Shown in pieces: positions 43,734 through 52,741 of a DNA stretch of 64,000 nt. The stretch lies in assembly GCF_013449725.1 (NCBI RefSeq), contig NZ_JACCFF010000007.1, positions 248,001 through 312,000 on the forward strand. The letters are read 5' to 3'. The translations under genes and the position numbers were made by a program. The notes under the pieces were generated by a model that was not told where the DNA came from, did not search any database, and was given only the letters and a program-made list of their open reading frames with translations. How positions within the stretch are numbered: position 1 is the first letter of the stretch; the number at the start of each line of letters is the position of its first letter. The stretch comes from Mycobacteroides sp. LB1. GTDB lineage: Bacteria > Actinomycetota > Actinomycetes > Mycobacteriales > Mycobacteriaceae.

Positions 43734-44591
43734 TCAGCCACCAAACCTTGCGCCAGCATCAATCCCCCACAAGGCCATCGTCAGCAACATATTTGCGGCG
43801 ATGATCGCGGTGATGGTTGCGCGCATCGCATGGCCTGCGGCGATACCCACGCCCTCTGGGCCACCGGCCGCGTAGAAACCGTAATAGCATTGGATTGTGG
43901 ACGCGATCCACACGAAAATCACGGCCTTGATGACCGAGTACACGATGTCGGTGCCACTGAGCGTCATCGAGAAGTAGTGCATGTATGAGCCCATCGACCC
44001 GCTTCCTGACAGCATCACTACCAGTCGGCAGGACAAGTACATGATGGCAATACAGGCGATATAGAGGGGCAGTACAGCAACCGATGAGGCAAGCAGTCGG
44101 GTAGTCACCAAATACGGGATGGGCCGGATGGCGAGCGATTCCATCGCATCGATTTCCTCAGAAATACGCATGGCCCCCAACTGCGCGGTGAACCGGCAAC
44201 CGGCCTGCATTGCGAAAGCCATCGCGGCCATCAACGGCGCCAGCTCTCGGGTGCAAACCAGCGAGGAGATGAAACCCGTCGCAGGTCCCAGTCCGAGCAT
44301 ATCGAGCATGTTGTAGCCCTCGACTCCGATAAGCGCCCCCATTATGGCGCCGAGAGCGACGACCACGGCGGCGGTACCACCGCCCACCACGAGAGAACCG
44401 TTGCCCCACAATATGTCTGCGACGAGTCGCTGAAATTCGTGGCTGTAATAACGCAACGCCGCAGGAACTGTGGTCAGCCCACGAAGAAAGAATGTCGCCA
44501 GGTGGCCGAATCGGATCAGCGGCCTTCTTGCGTATTCAAGAGTGCGCACGACGTGGCTGGCGCCGAGTGGCATGTAGCGGGACACTGTCAT
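43734..44591 (-). CDS. yrbEB: YrbE/MlaE-type permease subunit B
   Basis: 285 residues from the ATG at 44589-44591, 2 bp after the yrbEA stop codon. MlaE-family permease with about five membrane segments; the cytoplasmic coupling helix that contacts the ATPase is RISEEIDAMESLAIRPIPYLV. The following TTRLLASSVAVLPLYIACI and GPEGVGIAAGHAMRAT blocks are standard YrbE motifs. With YrbEA it forms the membrane core of the Mce importer. The ATPase (MceG/Mkl) is not in this window, as usual for mycobacteria. Confidence 0.93.
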   Translation of the reverse strand: MTVSRYMPLGASHVVRTLEYARRPLIRFGHLATFFLRGLTTVPAALRYYSHEFQRLVADILWGNGSLVVGGGTAAVVVALGAIMGALIGVEGYNMLDMLGLGPATGFISSLVCTRELAPLMAAMAFAMQAGCRFTAQLGAMRISEEIDAMESLAIRPIPYLVTTRLLASSVAVLPLYIACIAIMYLSCRLVVMLSGSGSMGSYMHYFSMTLSGTDIVYSVIKAVIFVWIASTIQCYYGFYAAGGPEGVGIAAGHAMRATITAIIAANMLLTMALWGIDAGARFGG

Positions 44592-44593
44592 CG

Positions 44594-45454
44594 TCAGAGC
44601 CCTGTTCGCGGGAACAGCAGAATATACAGCTGGCTGACAGCAACATTGATCGCCAGCAACACCAGAATCGACTCGACGACAGCAGCATTCACCGAATTGG
44701 CAACCTCTGCGGGGCCGCCACGAGTACTCAGCCCCTTCTGGCAAGCCACGACCGCCACGATCGCTCCGAAGATCGCCGCTTTGAGCAGCGCGACCCACAT
44801 GTCGCTGACCGTCGCAAACGATGCGAATGTGGACACGAAACTTCCAGGCACCCCGTTCTGGAAGTAAACGTTGAATATGTACGTGGCGACGAAGCCAATC
44901 ACACAGGTCACCCCCGTAAGCAGGACGCCCACCAGAACCGCTGCAACCAGTCGAGGAACGACGAGTCGCTGGATCACAGACACCCCCATCACTTCCATGG
45001 CATCGACCTCTTCGCGCATCGTTCGTGAACCAAGGTCGGCGCAGATGGCCGAACCGACGACAGTCGCCATAAGAATGGCGGCCACGAGCGAGGCGCCTTG
45101 TCTGACGATCGCCAATCCCGTTGCAGCGCCAGCAAGTGATGTGGCGCCGATCTGGCCGGCAATGAGCGCGAACTGAATCGAAAGCGTCACCCCAATCGGC
45201 ATCGCGACCAGCAGGGTCGGCACAACCGCAGTGCTTGCCATGAACGCCCCCTGGCGGACGAACTCCGCGAACTGAAACCGGCCGCGACCAACATCAGCTA
45301 TCAGGTACCGGACAGCGTGGACACCCAAGACGAACTGCTGACCTACCGTCGCGATGGCTCGCACAGGATGGCGGTCAAGATATCCGGCTCCCCACAGCCG
45401 AATAGTGCTGACTGCACTTGGCTCGCTCAACGGGCTGAGCTGATGTGTCGCCAC
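44594..45454 (-). CDS. yrbEA: YrbE/MlaE-type permease subunit A
   Basis: 286 residues from the GTG at 45452-45454, with GAGGAG upstream. MlaE family: QGAFMASTAVVPTLLVAMPIGVTL, the coupling helix TMREEVDAMEVMGVSVIQRLV, and GGPAEVANSVNAAVVESILVL at the C-terminus. It is the first gene of an eight-gene operon in which all adjacent coding regions are within 2 bp or overlap, indicating a single transcript and strong translational coupling. Confidence 0.93.
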   Translation of the reverse strand: MATHQLSPLSEPSAVSTIRLWGAGYLDRHPVRAIATVGQQFVLGVHAVRYLIADVGRGRFQFAEFVRQGAFMASTAVVPTLLVAMPIGVTLSIQFALIAGQIGATSLAGAATGLAIVRQGASLVAAILMATVVGSAICADLGSRTMREEVDAMEVMGVSVIQRLVVPRLVAAVLVGVLLTGVTCVIGFVATYIFNVYFQNGVPGSFVSTFASFATVSDMWVALLKAAIFGAIVAVVACQKGLSTRGGPAEVANSVNAAVVESILVLLAINVAVSQLYILLFPRTGL

Positions 45455-45683
45455 TACCGCTCCTCAGCCCGGCCGACACACGCCGGACGTATCAACACAT
45501 TTGTCTCTATGTGAACGACTCGGTTCATAGCGGCGCGGCTCCGATCTTGTATGTAGTGTCACAAGCTAACTCGCTCGGCGTGAACGATCTCAGGTATCGC
45601 TGACACCATACGTGAGAAGTGATAAAAAGTGACATCTTTTGATAGATGTAGATTTTTAACGAGTGCGGTGAAAGTATGCGTGT
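45455..45683. promoter_or_regulatory. Divergent promoter region of the mce operon and DUF2236 genes
   Basis: 229 bp between the divergent yrbEA and 45684 starts. An inverted repeat TGAAC-N6-GTTCA lies at 45512-45527, and its flanks (CTAT at 45507-45510, ATAG at 45527-45530) extend the symmetry imperfectly. A related half-site, GTGAAC, recurs at 45581-45586. The right half (about 45615-45665) is AT-rich and probably holds the rightward promoter. No regulator is encoded next to it. Confidence 0.5.
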
Positions 45684-45941
45684 GTGGATGAGAATGTTTC
45701 TGTCGCGCAGGCGCGGCTGCTGCTGGCCTCGCTCTACGCGCATGCCAGTGAGGTGTCGCAGAAGATGGCAGCCATCGAACATCGCCTCCGGCACAACGCA
45801 ACCCACGGCGTCACCGAACTTCGCCAGCGCCAGCACGTGGCCTCGTTGCGACGGGACCTCCACGAGTCCTACCGCCTCATCGGCGGGCTGCACCGCCGTT
45901 TCCCGGGTGCCACCGGTAGTTGGCATGAAATTTCGGTCTAA
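45684..45941 (+). CDS. Small helical protein upstream of DUF2236 gene
   Basis: 85 residues from a GTG at 45684 after a GGTGAAAG stretch. The sequence (ARLLLASLYAHASEVSQKMA, RLRHNATHGVTELRQRQHVA, LRRDLHESYRLIGGLHRRF) is rich in heptad-like Leu/Ala and charged residues and looks like a helical hairpin or coiled coil. It has no signal peptide or known motif that I recognise. It precedes the oxygenase gene on the same strand, so the two may share a transcript and act together. Confidence 0.6.
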   Translation: MDENVSVAQARLLLASLYAHASEVSQKMAAIEHRLRHNATHGVTELRQRQHVASLRRDLHESYRLIGGLHRRFPGATGSWHEISV

Positions 45942-46008
45942 CGATCCAGTCCACAGGCGTTCGGTGCCGTATTTCGGCAACGTATCTAGACAAGGAGCTG
46001 CGGTTCTC

Positions 46009-47388
46009 GTGATACAAGGATCCGATTCTCTTAGCTGCGATTACACATATCTACCTGGGATGGCGCTGCGCCCTATACCTCCGGCGAAGGCGGAATGGGA
46101 CCCGATTTGGCGGTATTGCCGGGGGTTCCTGTTCAGCGATTGGTTTGAGGTCCAAGACGAGGTGGCCCCGACAGCGGAGACGCGGCTGTTCGATGACCAC
46201 ATGTGGCAGGGCGATGAGCCGATGGATGCGGTGGTCGCCCTGTTTCACCGGATCGGGACGAAAGAAGGACGGGCACTTTTTGAGCAGGCGTTGCGATCTG
46301 GCATCGATTCGCTAAGTGATCCTCCCGAGGAGCTGTTGCGCCTGTTCAAGGAGATGGAGCAGCTCCCAGAATGGTTTGATCCGGTGAAAGCTGAACGGGG
46401 GCGCCAGCGGGTGCTAGCGGTTTCGCTGCCCGCGCAATTCGCCACATTAGTGTTCGGACTATTCGACACGGTGCTGAACACGGATGTCTCAGCGTCGACC
46501 GGGGCGAGCGGGAGATTCCGTTACGACGGGGCCAACCGGACGGCGGAGACCATGTTCATCGTCTCCGAAGCGGGCCGGCGCGGGGCGGTGCTGCCGGGCG
46601 GCGACGGGTACCGGCTGGCGCTGCGCGTCCGATTGATGCATTCGTTCGCCAGGCACGGTCTCCGGAAAGCCTGGGGCGATGAGCACTATCGCCAGCACGG
46701 CAACCCGATATCAAACGCGTCATTGTGCGGATTCTGGGAGGCCTCCTCCACTGGTCTGCTGATCGATCACGCGCTGGGCCGCACCTGCACCGTCGACGAC
46801 TACGACGACATCTGGCACTACTTCTCGTACTGGTCATACCTGTTCGGAGTGAGTGACCCGTTGCTTCCCAAGGGCGGCATGCACGCGATGCGCAGTTTTG
46901 ACTATCTGATGGCCCGGTCAGGCCGTCCGGGGCCGCAGCGTGCTGAGCTCCTGGATTCGCTGATCACAAATTTTGTGCATCTCTCCGGAATGGAAACCGC
47001 GCGTGGGGAACCATCCAAAACAGGCAAGTGGCTCTTTGCCTACCTACTCGCGGGGCTGGGCGTGCTCATCATGGGCACTGAGACGACGCGACTGGCGTTC
47101 GCCGACACAGCATACGAGAACATCGATTTCGCAAGAGCGGGGCGGTGGACACGACGAGGTATGAAAATCGCGGCCCTCACAAGCAACGTTGTCGACCACG
47201 TTCCGGGAAGTGGCGTAATTCGTCGGCGAGCGCACGCCGAAACAGGACTCTTGGGCAAGTTGATTGACAAAATGGGACGTGCGTATGCGAAGAAGAACAA
47301 GTTAATCCTCGACTACAGCACGCACGACAACGGCCACACCACGACGCAGGACTTCCTGCGAAACCGTTCCGCCACGACAGCGCGCTAG
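46009..47388 (+). CDS. DUF2236 oxygenase (MpaB/latex-clearing-protein family)
   Basis: 459 residues if started at the GTG at 46009, 11 nt after AAGGAG; an ATG at 45925 in the same frame overlaps the small upstream gene. The core RYDGANRTAETMF, then VRLMHSFARHGLRKAWG, HGNPISNASLCGFW and YDDIWHYFSYWSYLFGV fit the DUF2236 (MpaB) fold, whose studied member Lcp is a haem b oxygenase that cleaves polyisoprene. The His in LMHSFAR lies where the Lcp haem ligand would be. No Tat or Sec signal is seen, so it is probably intracellular. The substrate is unknown. Confidence 0.75.
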   Translation: MIQGSDSLSCDYTYLPGMALRPIPPAKAEWDPIWRYCRGFLFSDWFEVQDEVAPTAETRLFDDHMWQGDEPMDAVVALFHRIGTKEGRALFEQALRSGIDSLSDPPEELLRLFKEMEQLPEWFDPVKAERGRQRVLAVSLPAQFATLVFGLFDTVLNTDVSASTGASGRFRYDGANRTAETMFIVSEAGRRGAVLPGGDGYRLALRVRLMHSFARHGLRKAWGDEHYRQHGNPISNASLCGFWEASSTGLLIDHALGRTCTVDDYDDIWHYFSYWSYLFGVSDPLLPKGGMHAMRSFDYLMARSGRPGPQRAELLDSLITNFVHLSGMETARGEPSKTGKWLFAYLLAGLGVLIMGTETTRLAFADTAYENIDFARAGRWTRRGMKIAALTSNVVDHVPGSGVIRRRAHAETGLLGKLIDKMGRAYAKKNKLILDYSTHDNGHTTTQDFLRNRSATTAR

Positions 47389-47611
47389 AAACATATGTAT
47401 GTAAGCGTTACTCCTCACTGCGACCGCCCAACTAGGGCATAGGGCTGGCATGCGACGGCGATCACTACACCCGCGGAATCTTGGGGCAGTAAAGAAAGTT
47501 CTCACACAACAGCAGTTCGCCCCCGCGGCGTCGCGCAGTGCGACGAACTCTTCCGCTCATCCCAGAATCGGCATGAGTGCGCGCACCTCGCTCACCTGGC
47601 ATGCTGGTGAT

Positions 47612-47818
47612 ATGCCTGGTAAGGAAATCGATAAGCAGCGGGCAAGTGCCGCGCTGGCGGTGATCCGTCAGCACCCGGGGATGGCGCTGTTCGCCGCCGT
47701 CCCGGTGCTGGCAGTGCTCGGAGCGGTGTGGTGGATCGCGGGTCTCGGCTGGGCGCTGGTGCTCACCGTCGTCATCGTGCTCGCCGGTGGCGCCGCGATC
47801 GTCATGCGCCGCAGCTGA
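47612..47818 (+). CDS. Small two-helix membrane protein
   Basis: 68 residues from the ATG at 47612: a basic start (MPGKEIDKQRASAALAVIRQ) followed by two hydrophobic segments (ALFAAVPVLAVLGAVWWIAG and GWALVLTVVIVLAGGAAIVM) and a basic end. The frame is open from 47450, but those codons are unconvincing. Topology resembles small mycobacterial membrane proteins of unknown function. It lies between the accessory segment and the conserved ABC-lipoprotein block. Confidence 0.65.
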   Translation: MPGKEIDKQRASAALAVIRQHPGMALFAAVPVLAVLGAVWWIAGLGWALVLTVVIVLAGGAAIVMRRS

Positions 47819-47919
47819 TTTAGCTCGCGATTATTGGGTGCGAGCTCGCGCCCAGCTTCTCTCTCGCTGTTCGCTGTAGGCGAACGCCCTGCCGGTTGTA
47901 AGTATGTAATCTTGTAATC

Positions 47920-48444
47920 ATGAAACGAGATCAACAATCCGACGCTTCCGACGCCGCGGATTGGTTCGCCGGGCGCCTGCCCGACGGCTGGTTCAGCGGT
48001 GACCCCGAAGTGGTCGTTGACCGCGAAGAAATCACGGTCATTGGTCGGCTGCCCGCCGATGAGGACGACAAAGAAAGCGAGGCTCGCGCATCGGGCCGTG
48101 CCTCTCGCTTCCGGGAAGAGACTCGCTCTCATCGAATGCGCATCGCCGACGAGGCGCAGGCCCGGTATGGACGCAAGGTTTCCTGGGGTGTCGATGTTGG
48201 CGCCGCTGAGGCAACAGAGCGAATCCTGTTCACCCACATCGCCGTTCCGGTGATGACGCGGCTGCGACAGCCCGAGCGTCAGGTGCTCGACACTCTGGTC
48301 GAGGCCGGAGTCGCCCGCTCCCGCGCCGACGCGCTGGCCTGGGCGGTGCGGCTGGTCGGTGAGCACACCGAGGACTGGCTGGACAAGCTACGCGGCGCCA
48401 TGACGGAGGTTCGGGATCTGCGAACCCAGGGTCCGCAGCTCTAG
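47920..48444 (+). CDS. Conserved hypothetical protein with a possible ribbon-helix-helix-like end
   Basis: 174 residues. The N-terminal half is acidic and includes GRLPDGWFSGDPEVVVDREEITVIGRLP; the middle is Arg/Glu-rich; the C-terminus (ERQVLDTLVEAGVARSRADALAWAVRLV) resembles the helix-turn-helix half of antitoxin-like ribbon-helix-helix proteins. I do not recognise a named family. TGTAAGTATGTAATCTTGTAA precedes the ATG as an AT-rich promoter region. It is convergent with the ABC exporter gene, and the two stop codons overlap in CTAG. Confidence 0.75.
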   Translation: MKRDQQSDASDAADWFAGRLPDGWFSGDPEVVVDREEITVIGRLPADEDDKESEARASGRASRFREETRSHRMRIADEAQARYGRKVSWGVDVGAAEATERILFTHIAVPVMTRLRQPERQVLDTLVEAGVARSRADALAWAVRLVGEHTEDWLDKLRGAMTEVRDLRTQGPQL

Positions 48445-50336
48445 GCCTGCGTCATCGCGAAGTAGGCGCCTCGGCGCGCCAGGAGTTCAGCATGGGTGCC
48501 GCTCTCGACGACGCTGCCGCCATCCATCACCACGATCCGGTCGGCATCACGAATGGTGGAAAGCCGATGGGCGATAATGAAACTCGTCCTATCTCGGCGC
48601 AGCTCGGCCATGGCCTGCTGGATCCGCAGCTCGGTTCGGGTATCCACCGAACTCGTTGCCTCATCGAGTATTAGCAGCTGTGGACGCGCCAGGAACGCCC
48701 GCGCGATAGTGATCAACTGTTTCTCGCCGGCGCTGATGTTCTCACCGTCGTCGGCGATCCTGGTGTCATATCCGTCGGGGAGTGTCTGCACGAACCGGTC
48801 CACATAGGCGGCACGTGCCGCTTCCCGAACTTCGTCTTCGGAGGCCCCGGGCCGCCCGTAGGCAATGTTCTCGGCAATGGATCCGCCGAACAGCCAGGTG
48901 TCCTGCAGGACCATCCCCATCCGCGACCGCAGGTCATGACGGCTCATCATCGAGATATCCACGCCGTCAAGCAGTATTCGCCCTGAGTCGACGTCGTAGA
49001 AGCGCATCAGCAGGTTCACCAGAGTGGTCTTTCCCGCCCCGGTCGGCCCGACGATCGCGACCGTCTGCCCCGGTTCGACGGTGAGTGACAGTCCGTCGAT
49101 CACCGGGGTATCGGGGGAGTAGCCAAAGCTGATGTTCTCGAACTCGACACTGGGAGACCCGACAGGAATCGAGGCCGGAGATACCGGGTCCGCCGATTCT
49201 TCGTCGGCATCGAGCAGCTCGAAAACCCTTTCGGCGCTGGCGAGTCCGGACTGCAAAGTGTTGTACATGGCGGCCACCTGCGTCAGCGGCATATTGAATT
49301 GCCGCACATACTGCGTGAATGCCTGGATGCTGCCCAGGGTCAGATCGCCCGAGGCGACCTTGAGGCCGCCCACCACGGCCACCGCCACATAGCTCAGATT
49401 TCCGATGAACGCCGTTGCCGGTGATACCAACCCCGAGAAGAACTGCGCACCAAAGGAACTTCGGTATACTTTGGCGTTTCGATCCGCGAAGATCGCCTCC
49501 GCTTCCGCGCGATGCCCGTACGTCTTGACGATGGTGAAACCGCTGTACGTCTCCTCGATATGCGCGTTCAGTTTCCCGGTGTTGGCCCATTGAGCCACGA
49601 ACAGCCGTTGCGACCTGCGGGCGATCGTGCGTGTCACCCATAGGGACATCGGCACCGTCGCGAGCGTGATCGCGGCCAGTAGCGGCGAAATGCTGAGCAT
49701 CATTGCCAGCACCGCCACCAGCGTCAACATCGAGCTCAGCAGTTGGTTGATGCTCATCTGCAGAGATGTCTGGATATTGTCCACATCGTTGGTGACGCGA
49801 CTGAGAATCTCACCACGCTGCCGGGAATCGAAGTACGACAATGGAAGCCGGTGCAGTTTGTCTTCTACGTCGGCGCGGAGGGCCACCACGGTCCGCTGCA
49901 CGGTGACGTTGAGAAGCCGCGCCTGCGCCCACGCCAACAACCCGGCCACCAGATACAAACTCAAAGCCATCGCCAACGTCATCCCCACCGCACGGAAGTC
50001 GACACCCGTCCCGGGTATGACGTTCATGCCGGACAGCATCTGCGCGAACTGGCCGTCCCCCCGGGCGCGGGCGGCCTCGACGGCCTGTTCCTTGGTGAGC
50101 CCCGCGGGCAGCTCCCGTCCGATTACTCCGTTGAACAACAGATCGGTGGCGTGCCCCAGGATGCGCGGCCCGATTACCCCGATCGCGATACCCGTCATCG
50201 AGAGGGTAATCACCGCGGCGGTCAGAAGCCGTTGCGGAGCGAGACGCTTCACCATCCGTATGGCGGTGCCGCGGAAGTCTCGGGAACGTTCAGCGGGCCC
50301 CTGCTGTACGCCCCGAAATCCGATCGCTCGAGTCAT
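48441..50336 (-). CDS. ABC exporter half-transporter (Rv1272c-like)
   Basis: 631 residues from the ATG at 50334-50336, which overlaps the partner gene's stop (ATGA). An N-terminal six-helix exporter domain is followed by an ATPase with Walker A GPTGAGKTT, signature NISAGEKQLITIARAF and Walker B LLILDEATSSVDT. Its catalytic Glu (DEATSS) is intact, but the signature LSGGQ is degenerate (ISAGE). Together with the partner at 50333-52072 this makes an asymmetric heterodimeric exporter in which one ATP site is catalytic. Order matches Rv1272c/Rv1273c. Confidence 0.93.
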   Translation of the reverse strand: MTRAIGFRGVQQGPAERSRDFRGTAIRMVKRLAPQRLLTAAVITLSMTGIAIGVIGPRILGHATDLLFNGVIGRELPAGLTKEQAVEAARARGDGQFAQMLSGMNVIPGTGVDFRAVGMTLAMALSLYLVAGLLAWAQARLLNVTVQRTVVALRADVEDKLHRLPLSYFDSRQRGEILSRVTNDVDNIQTSLQMSINQLLSSMLTLVAVLAMMLSISPLLAAITLATVPMSLWVTRTIARRSQRLFVAQWANTGKLNAHIEETYSGFTIVKTYGHRAEAEAIFADRNAKVYRSSFGAQFFSGLVSPATAFIGNLSYVAVAVVGGLKVASGDLTLGSIQAFTQYVRQFNMPLTQVAAMYNTLQSGLASAERVFELLDADEESADPVSPASIPVGSPSVEFENISFGYSPDTPVIDGLSLTVEPGQTVAIVGPTGAGKTTLVNLLMRFYDVDSGRILLDGVDISMMSRHDLRSRMGMVLQDTWLFGGSIAENIAYGRPGASEDEVREAARAAYVDRFVQTLPDGYDTRIADDGENISAGEKQLITIARAFLARPQLLILDEATSSVDTRTELRIQQAMAELRRDRTSFIIAHRLSTIRDADRIVVMDGGSVVESGTHAELLARRGAYFAMTQA

Positions 50337-52072
50337 ACCTGCAACACCGCCTGCGAGTCGCAGATCTCCCGGTACATTCCGCAGCACCCCAGCAGCTCGG
50401 CATGGGTACCCACCGCGGCGACGCGGCCATCCTCCAGTACTACGATCTGGTCGGCATCCATGATCGTCGAAATACGTTGTGCCACTACGATGATAGTCGC
50501 GCTCGAGGAAACGCCGCGCAACGCTTCTCTCAGTCGCGCGTCGGTGCGCACGTCCAGTGCCGAGAACGCGTCATCGAATAGGTAGATACTCGGACGACGA
50601 ACCACCGCGCGTGCGATCGCAATGCGCTGACGCTGCCCGCCCGAGAAGTTGATACCGCCCTGCGATACCGGCATCTGTAGGCCTGCGCCATGTGCTCGGA
50701 CGAAATCCGCCGCCTGCGCAACCTGCAGTGCCTCCCACATCTCATCCTCGGTGGCATCCGACTTGCCGTAACGCAGATTACTTTCCACCGTCCCGGAGAA
50801 CAGGTATCCCCGTTGTGGAACCAAACCGATTACGGTCCAGAGGTTCTCGGGGTCATACCGCCGCACATCGTTACCGCCCACACGTACCGAACCGGCCGTC
50901 ACGTCGTGCAAACGGGGGACCAGGGACACCAGCGTGCTTTTGCCGCATCCGGTCGCGCCGACCACGGCGGTGACCGTTCCGGGCCGTGCCGTGAATGAAA
51001 CCCCGTCCAGAACAGCGCGTTCGGCGCCGGGATAGCGGAACCCCGCATTAGCGAACTCAACGGTGGGATCCATGGCGTCGACGCCAACAGGATCCGCCGG
51101 GGCCGTGATGGATCCGACCGTTTCGAACACTTCGGTAATCCGTTCGGCGCACGCCGATGCGCGCGGCACCATGATGGCCAGCATCGTGAGCATCATCATC
51201 GACATGAGGATCTGCAAGAAGTAGGACAGGAAGGCCACCAGCGATCCCACCTGCATCTGGCCCTGATCGATGCGTAGCCCGCCGAACCAGATCAGCGCCA
51301 CGCTGGAGGTGTTGATGACCAGCGAGGTGGTGGGCAACATCAGGGCTTGCCACCGGCCCGCAGCTAGGGCCGCCTCGGACACTTCAGCGTTGGCCGCCCC
51401 AAATCGGTTGCGCTCCACCGCTTCCCGGGTGAATGCGCGCACCACCCGAATGCCGGTCAATTGTTCACGCATGACCCGATTGATGCCGTCGATGAGTCGC
51501 TGCATTCTGCGGAAGATCGGCAGCATCGACCGCACGATGTACCAGTTGGCCAGACCGAGCGCCGGCATGCTCACGATGAGCAGCCAGGACAGCCCTGCGT
51601 TCTGGTGAATCGCCATGGCGATACCGCCGATGCACATGATCGGCGCCGTCACCAGCATGGTGCAGGTGACCTGGACCAGCAGCTGCAGCTGCTGCACGTC
51701 ATTGGTGGTGCGGGTCAATAACGTAGGTGCACCGAATCCGGCCGACTCCTCGGCGGAGAAGCCGGTGATGTGGTGGAACAGCGCCCACCGCATATCGCGG
51801 CCGAACCCCATACCCGTCCTGGACCCGAAATACACCGCGCCGATCGAGCAGACGATCTGCACCAGTGTCACCCCGAGCATCACCATGCCCAGCCGCATGA
51901 TCGTGGGCGTATCGCCTTGTGCCACCCCGTCGTCGATGATCGCTGCATTGACGGTCGGCAGATACAGCGACGCCAGTGTGCTGACGATCTGCAGCGTGAC
52001 GACGACGGCGACCAGGCTGCGGTAGGGGCGGACATAACGTGACAGGAGGGCCCGCAACTGACCCTGAGGCAT
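50333..52072 (-). CDS. ABC exporter half-transporter (Rv1273c-like)
   Basis: 579 residues from the ATG at 52070-52072 (the upstream frame to 52105 adds only 11 residues). Six-helix exporter domain (SLVAVVVTLQIVSTLASLYL), ATPase with Walker A GATGCGKST, an intact signature NFSGGQRQRIAIARAV, and Walker B IYLFDDAFSALDV, in which the catalytic Glu after the Walker Asp is replaced by Asp. That complements the partner: this subunit supplies the good signature, the other the good catalytic Glu. The substrate is unknown; heterodimers of this type export lipids or drugs. Confidence 0.93.
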   Translation of the reverse strand: MPQGQLRALLSRYVRPYRSLVAVVVTLQIVSTLASLYLPTVNAAIIDDGVAQGDTPTIMRLGMVMLGVTLVQIVCSIGAVYFGSRTGMGFGRDMRWALFHHITGFSAEESAGFGAPTLLTRTTNDVQQLQLLVQVTCTMLVTAPIMCIGGIAMAIHQNAGLSWLLIVSMPALGLANWYIVRSMLPIFRRMQRLIDGINRVMREQLTGIRVVRAFTREAVERNRFGAANAEVSEAALAAGRWQALMLPTTSLVINTSSVALIWFGGLRIDQGQMQVGSLVAFLSYFLQILMSMMMLTMLAIMVPRASACAERITEVFETVGSITAPADPVGVDAMDPTVEFANAGFRYPGAERAVLDGVSFTARPGTVTAVVGATGCGKSTLVSLVPRLHDVTAGSVRVGGNDVRRYDPENLWTVIGLVPQRGYLFSGTVESNLRYGKSDATEDEMWEALQVAQAADFVRAHGAGLQMPVSQGGINFSGGQRQRIAIARAVVRRPSIYLFDDAFSALDVRTDARLREALRGVSSSATIIVVAQRISTIMDADQIVVLEDGRVAAVGTHAELLGCCGMYREICDSQAVLQV

Positions 52073-52153
52073 GGGCACAACTGTCGCACACGACTCCGGC
52101 AACAAACCCGCAGCTCAGTGGTTGACTCGGGTTTGTGCCGCTACAGTGCACAT

Positions 52154-52741
52154 GTGAGGTTGGGCCTGGATTCACGCAACGTGTTGAGCAAGTGTGTTGT
52201 CGCATTGGCGATGGTCGCACTGGTGTTGACTGCCTGCTCGGGCGGCGATAAGTCCGATCCGCCCAATGGCACCGGGCCGAACGCCACGTCACCTCAGCAG
52301 ACCAAGTCCAAGGGCGTTGAAGGCCCGATGTTCGCGGAGTGTGGCGGGGTCAGCGACCAGGCAATGATGCAGCTGACCAAGGTCATGGGTCTGGTGGGCA
52401 CCGCCAAGAATTCTGTGGGCTGTGTCTGGCTCCGGGGTGGCAGCATCGCGGGACCGCACTTCTCATTCAACTGGTATCGCGGCAGCCCTATCGGCCGGGA
52501 GCGGGCGACGGAAGAGCGGACGCGCCCGAGCGTCGAAGACGTCGAGATTGCCGGGTACAAGGGATTCATCGCGACCAACGGCTACCCGGGCACCGCGACC
52601 ACCCTGTGTGAGATCGGCATGGACTTCGGAAACGACTTCATCGAATGGTCAATCAACTTCGAGCCCGGAACCGGTGCCCCCGACTCCTGCGATGTCGCCA
52701 AACAGCTGACCGAGACATCCATCAAGGCGGCCAAGAAATGA
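52154..52741 (+). CDS. lprB: LprB-like lipoprotein (DUF3558)
   Basis: 195 residues from a GTG at 52154. Signal segment VVALAMVALVLTAC with lipobox LTAC (Cys near residue 28), then a Gly/Pro/Asn/Thr-rich linker. The mature domain is of DUF3558 type: MFAECGGVSDQ, then CVWLRGG, FNWYRGSPIGRERATEE and C-terminal CDVAKQLTE, with four cysteines likely paired in disulfides outside the membrane. Position matches lprB (Rv1274). Its stop overlaps the start of lprC (ATGA). Confidence 0.88.
   Translation: MRLGLDSRNVLSKCVVALAMVALVLTACSGGDKSDPPNGTGPNATSPQQTKSKGVEGPMFAECGGVSDQAMMQLTKVMGLVGTAKNSVGCVWLRGGSIAGPHFSFNWYRGSPIGRERATEERTRPSVEDVEIAGYKGFIATNGYPGTATTLCEIGMDFGNDFIEWSINFEPGTGAPDSCDVAKQLTETSIKAAKK

Noticed and set aside
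45676..46008. Upstream extension of the DUF2236 gene to 45676
   Set aside because: Those codons are Arg/Ser/Cys-rich and out of phase with the better small ORF at 45684-45941; AAGGAG before the GTG at 46009 supports the shorter form, with the ATG at 45925 as an alternative.
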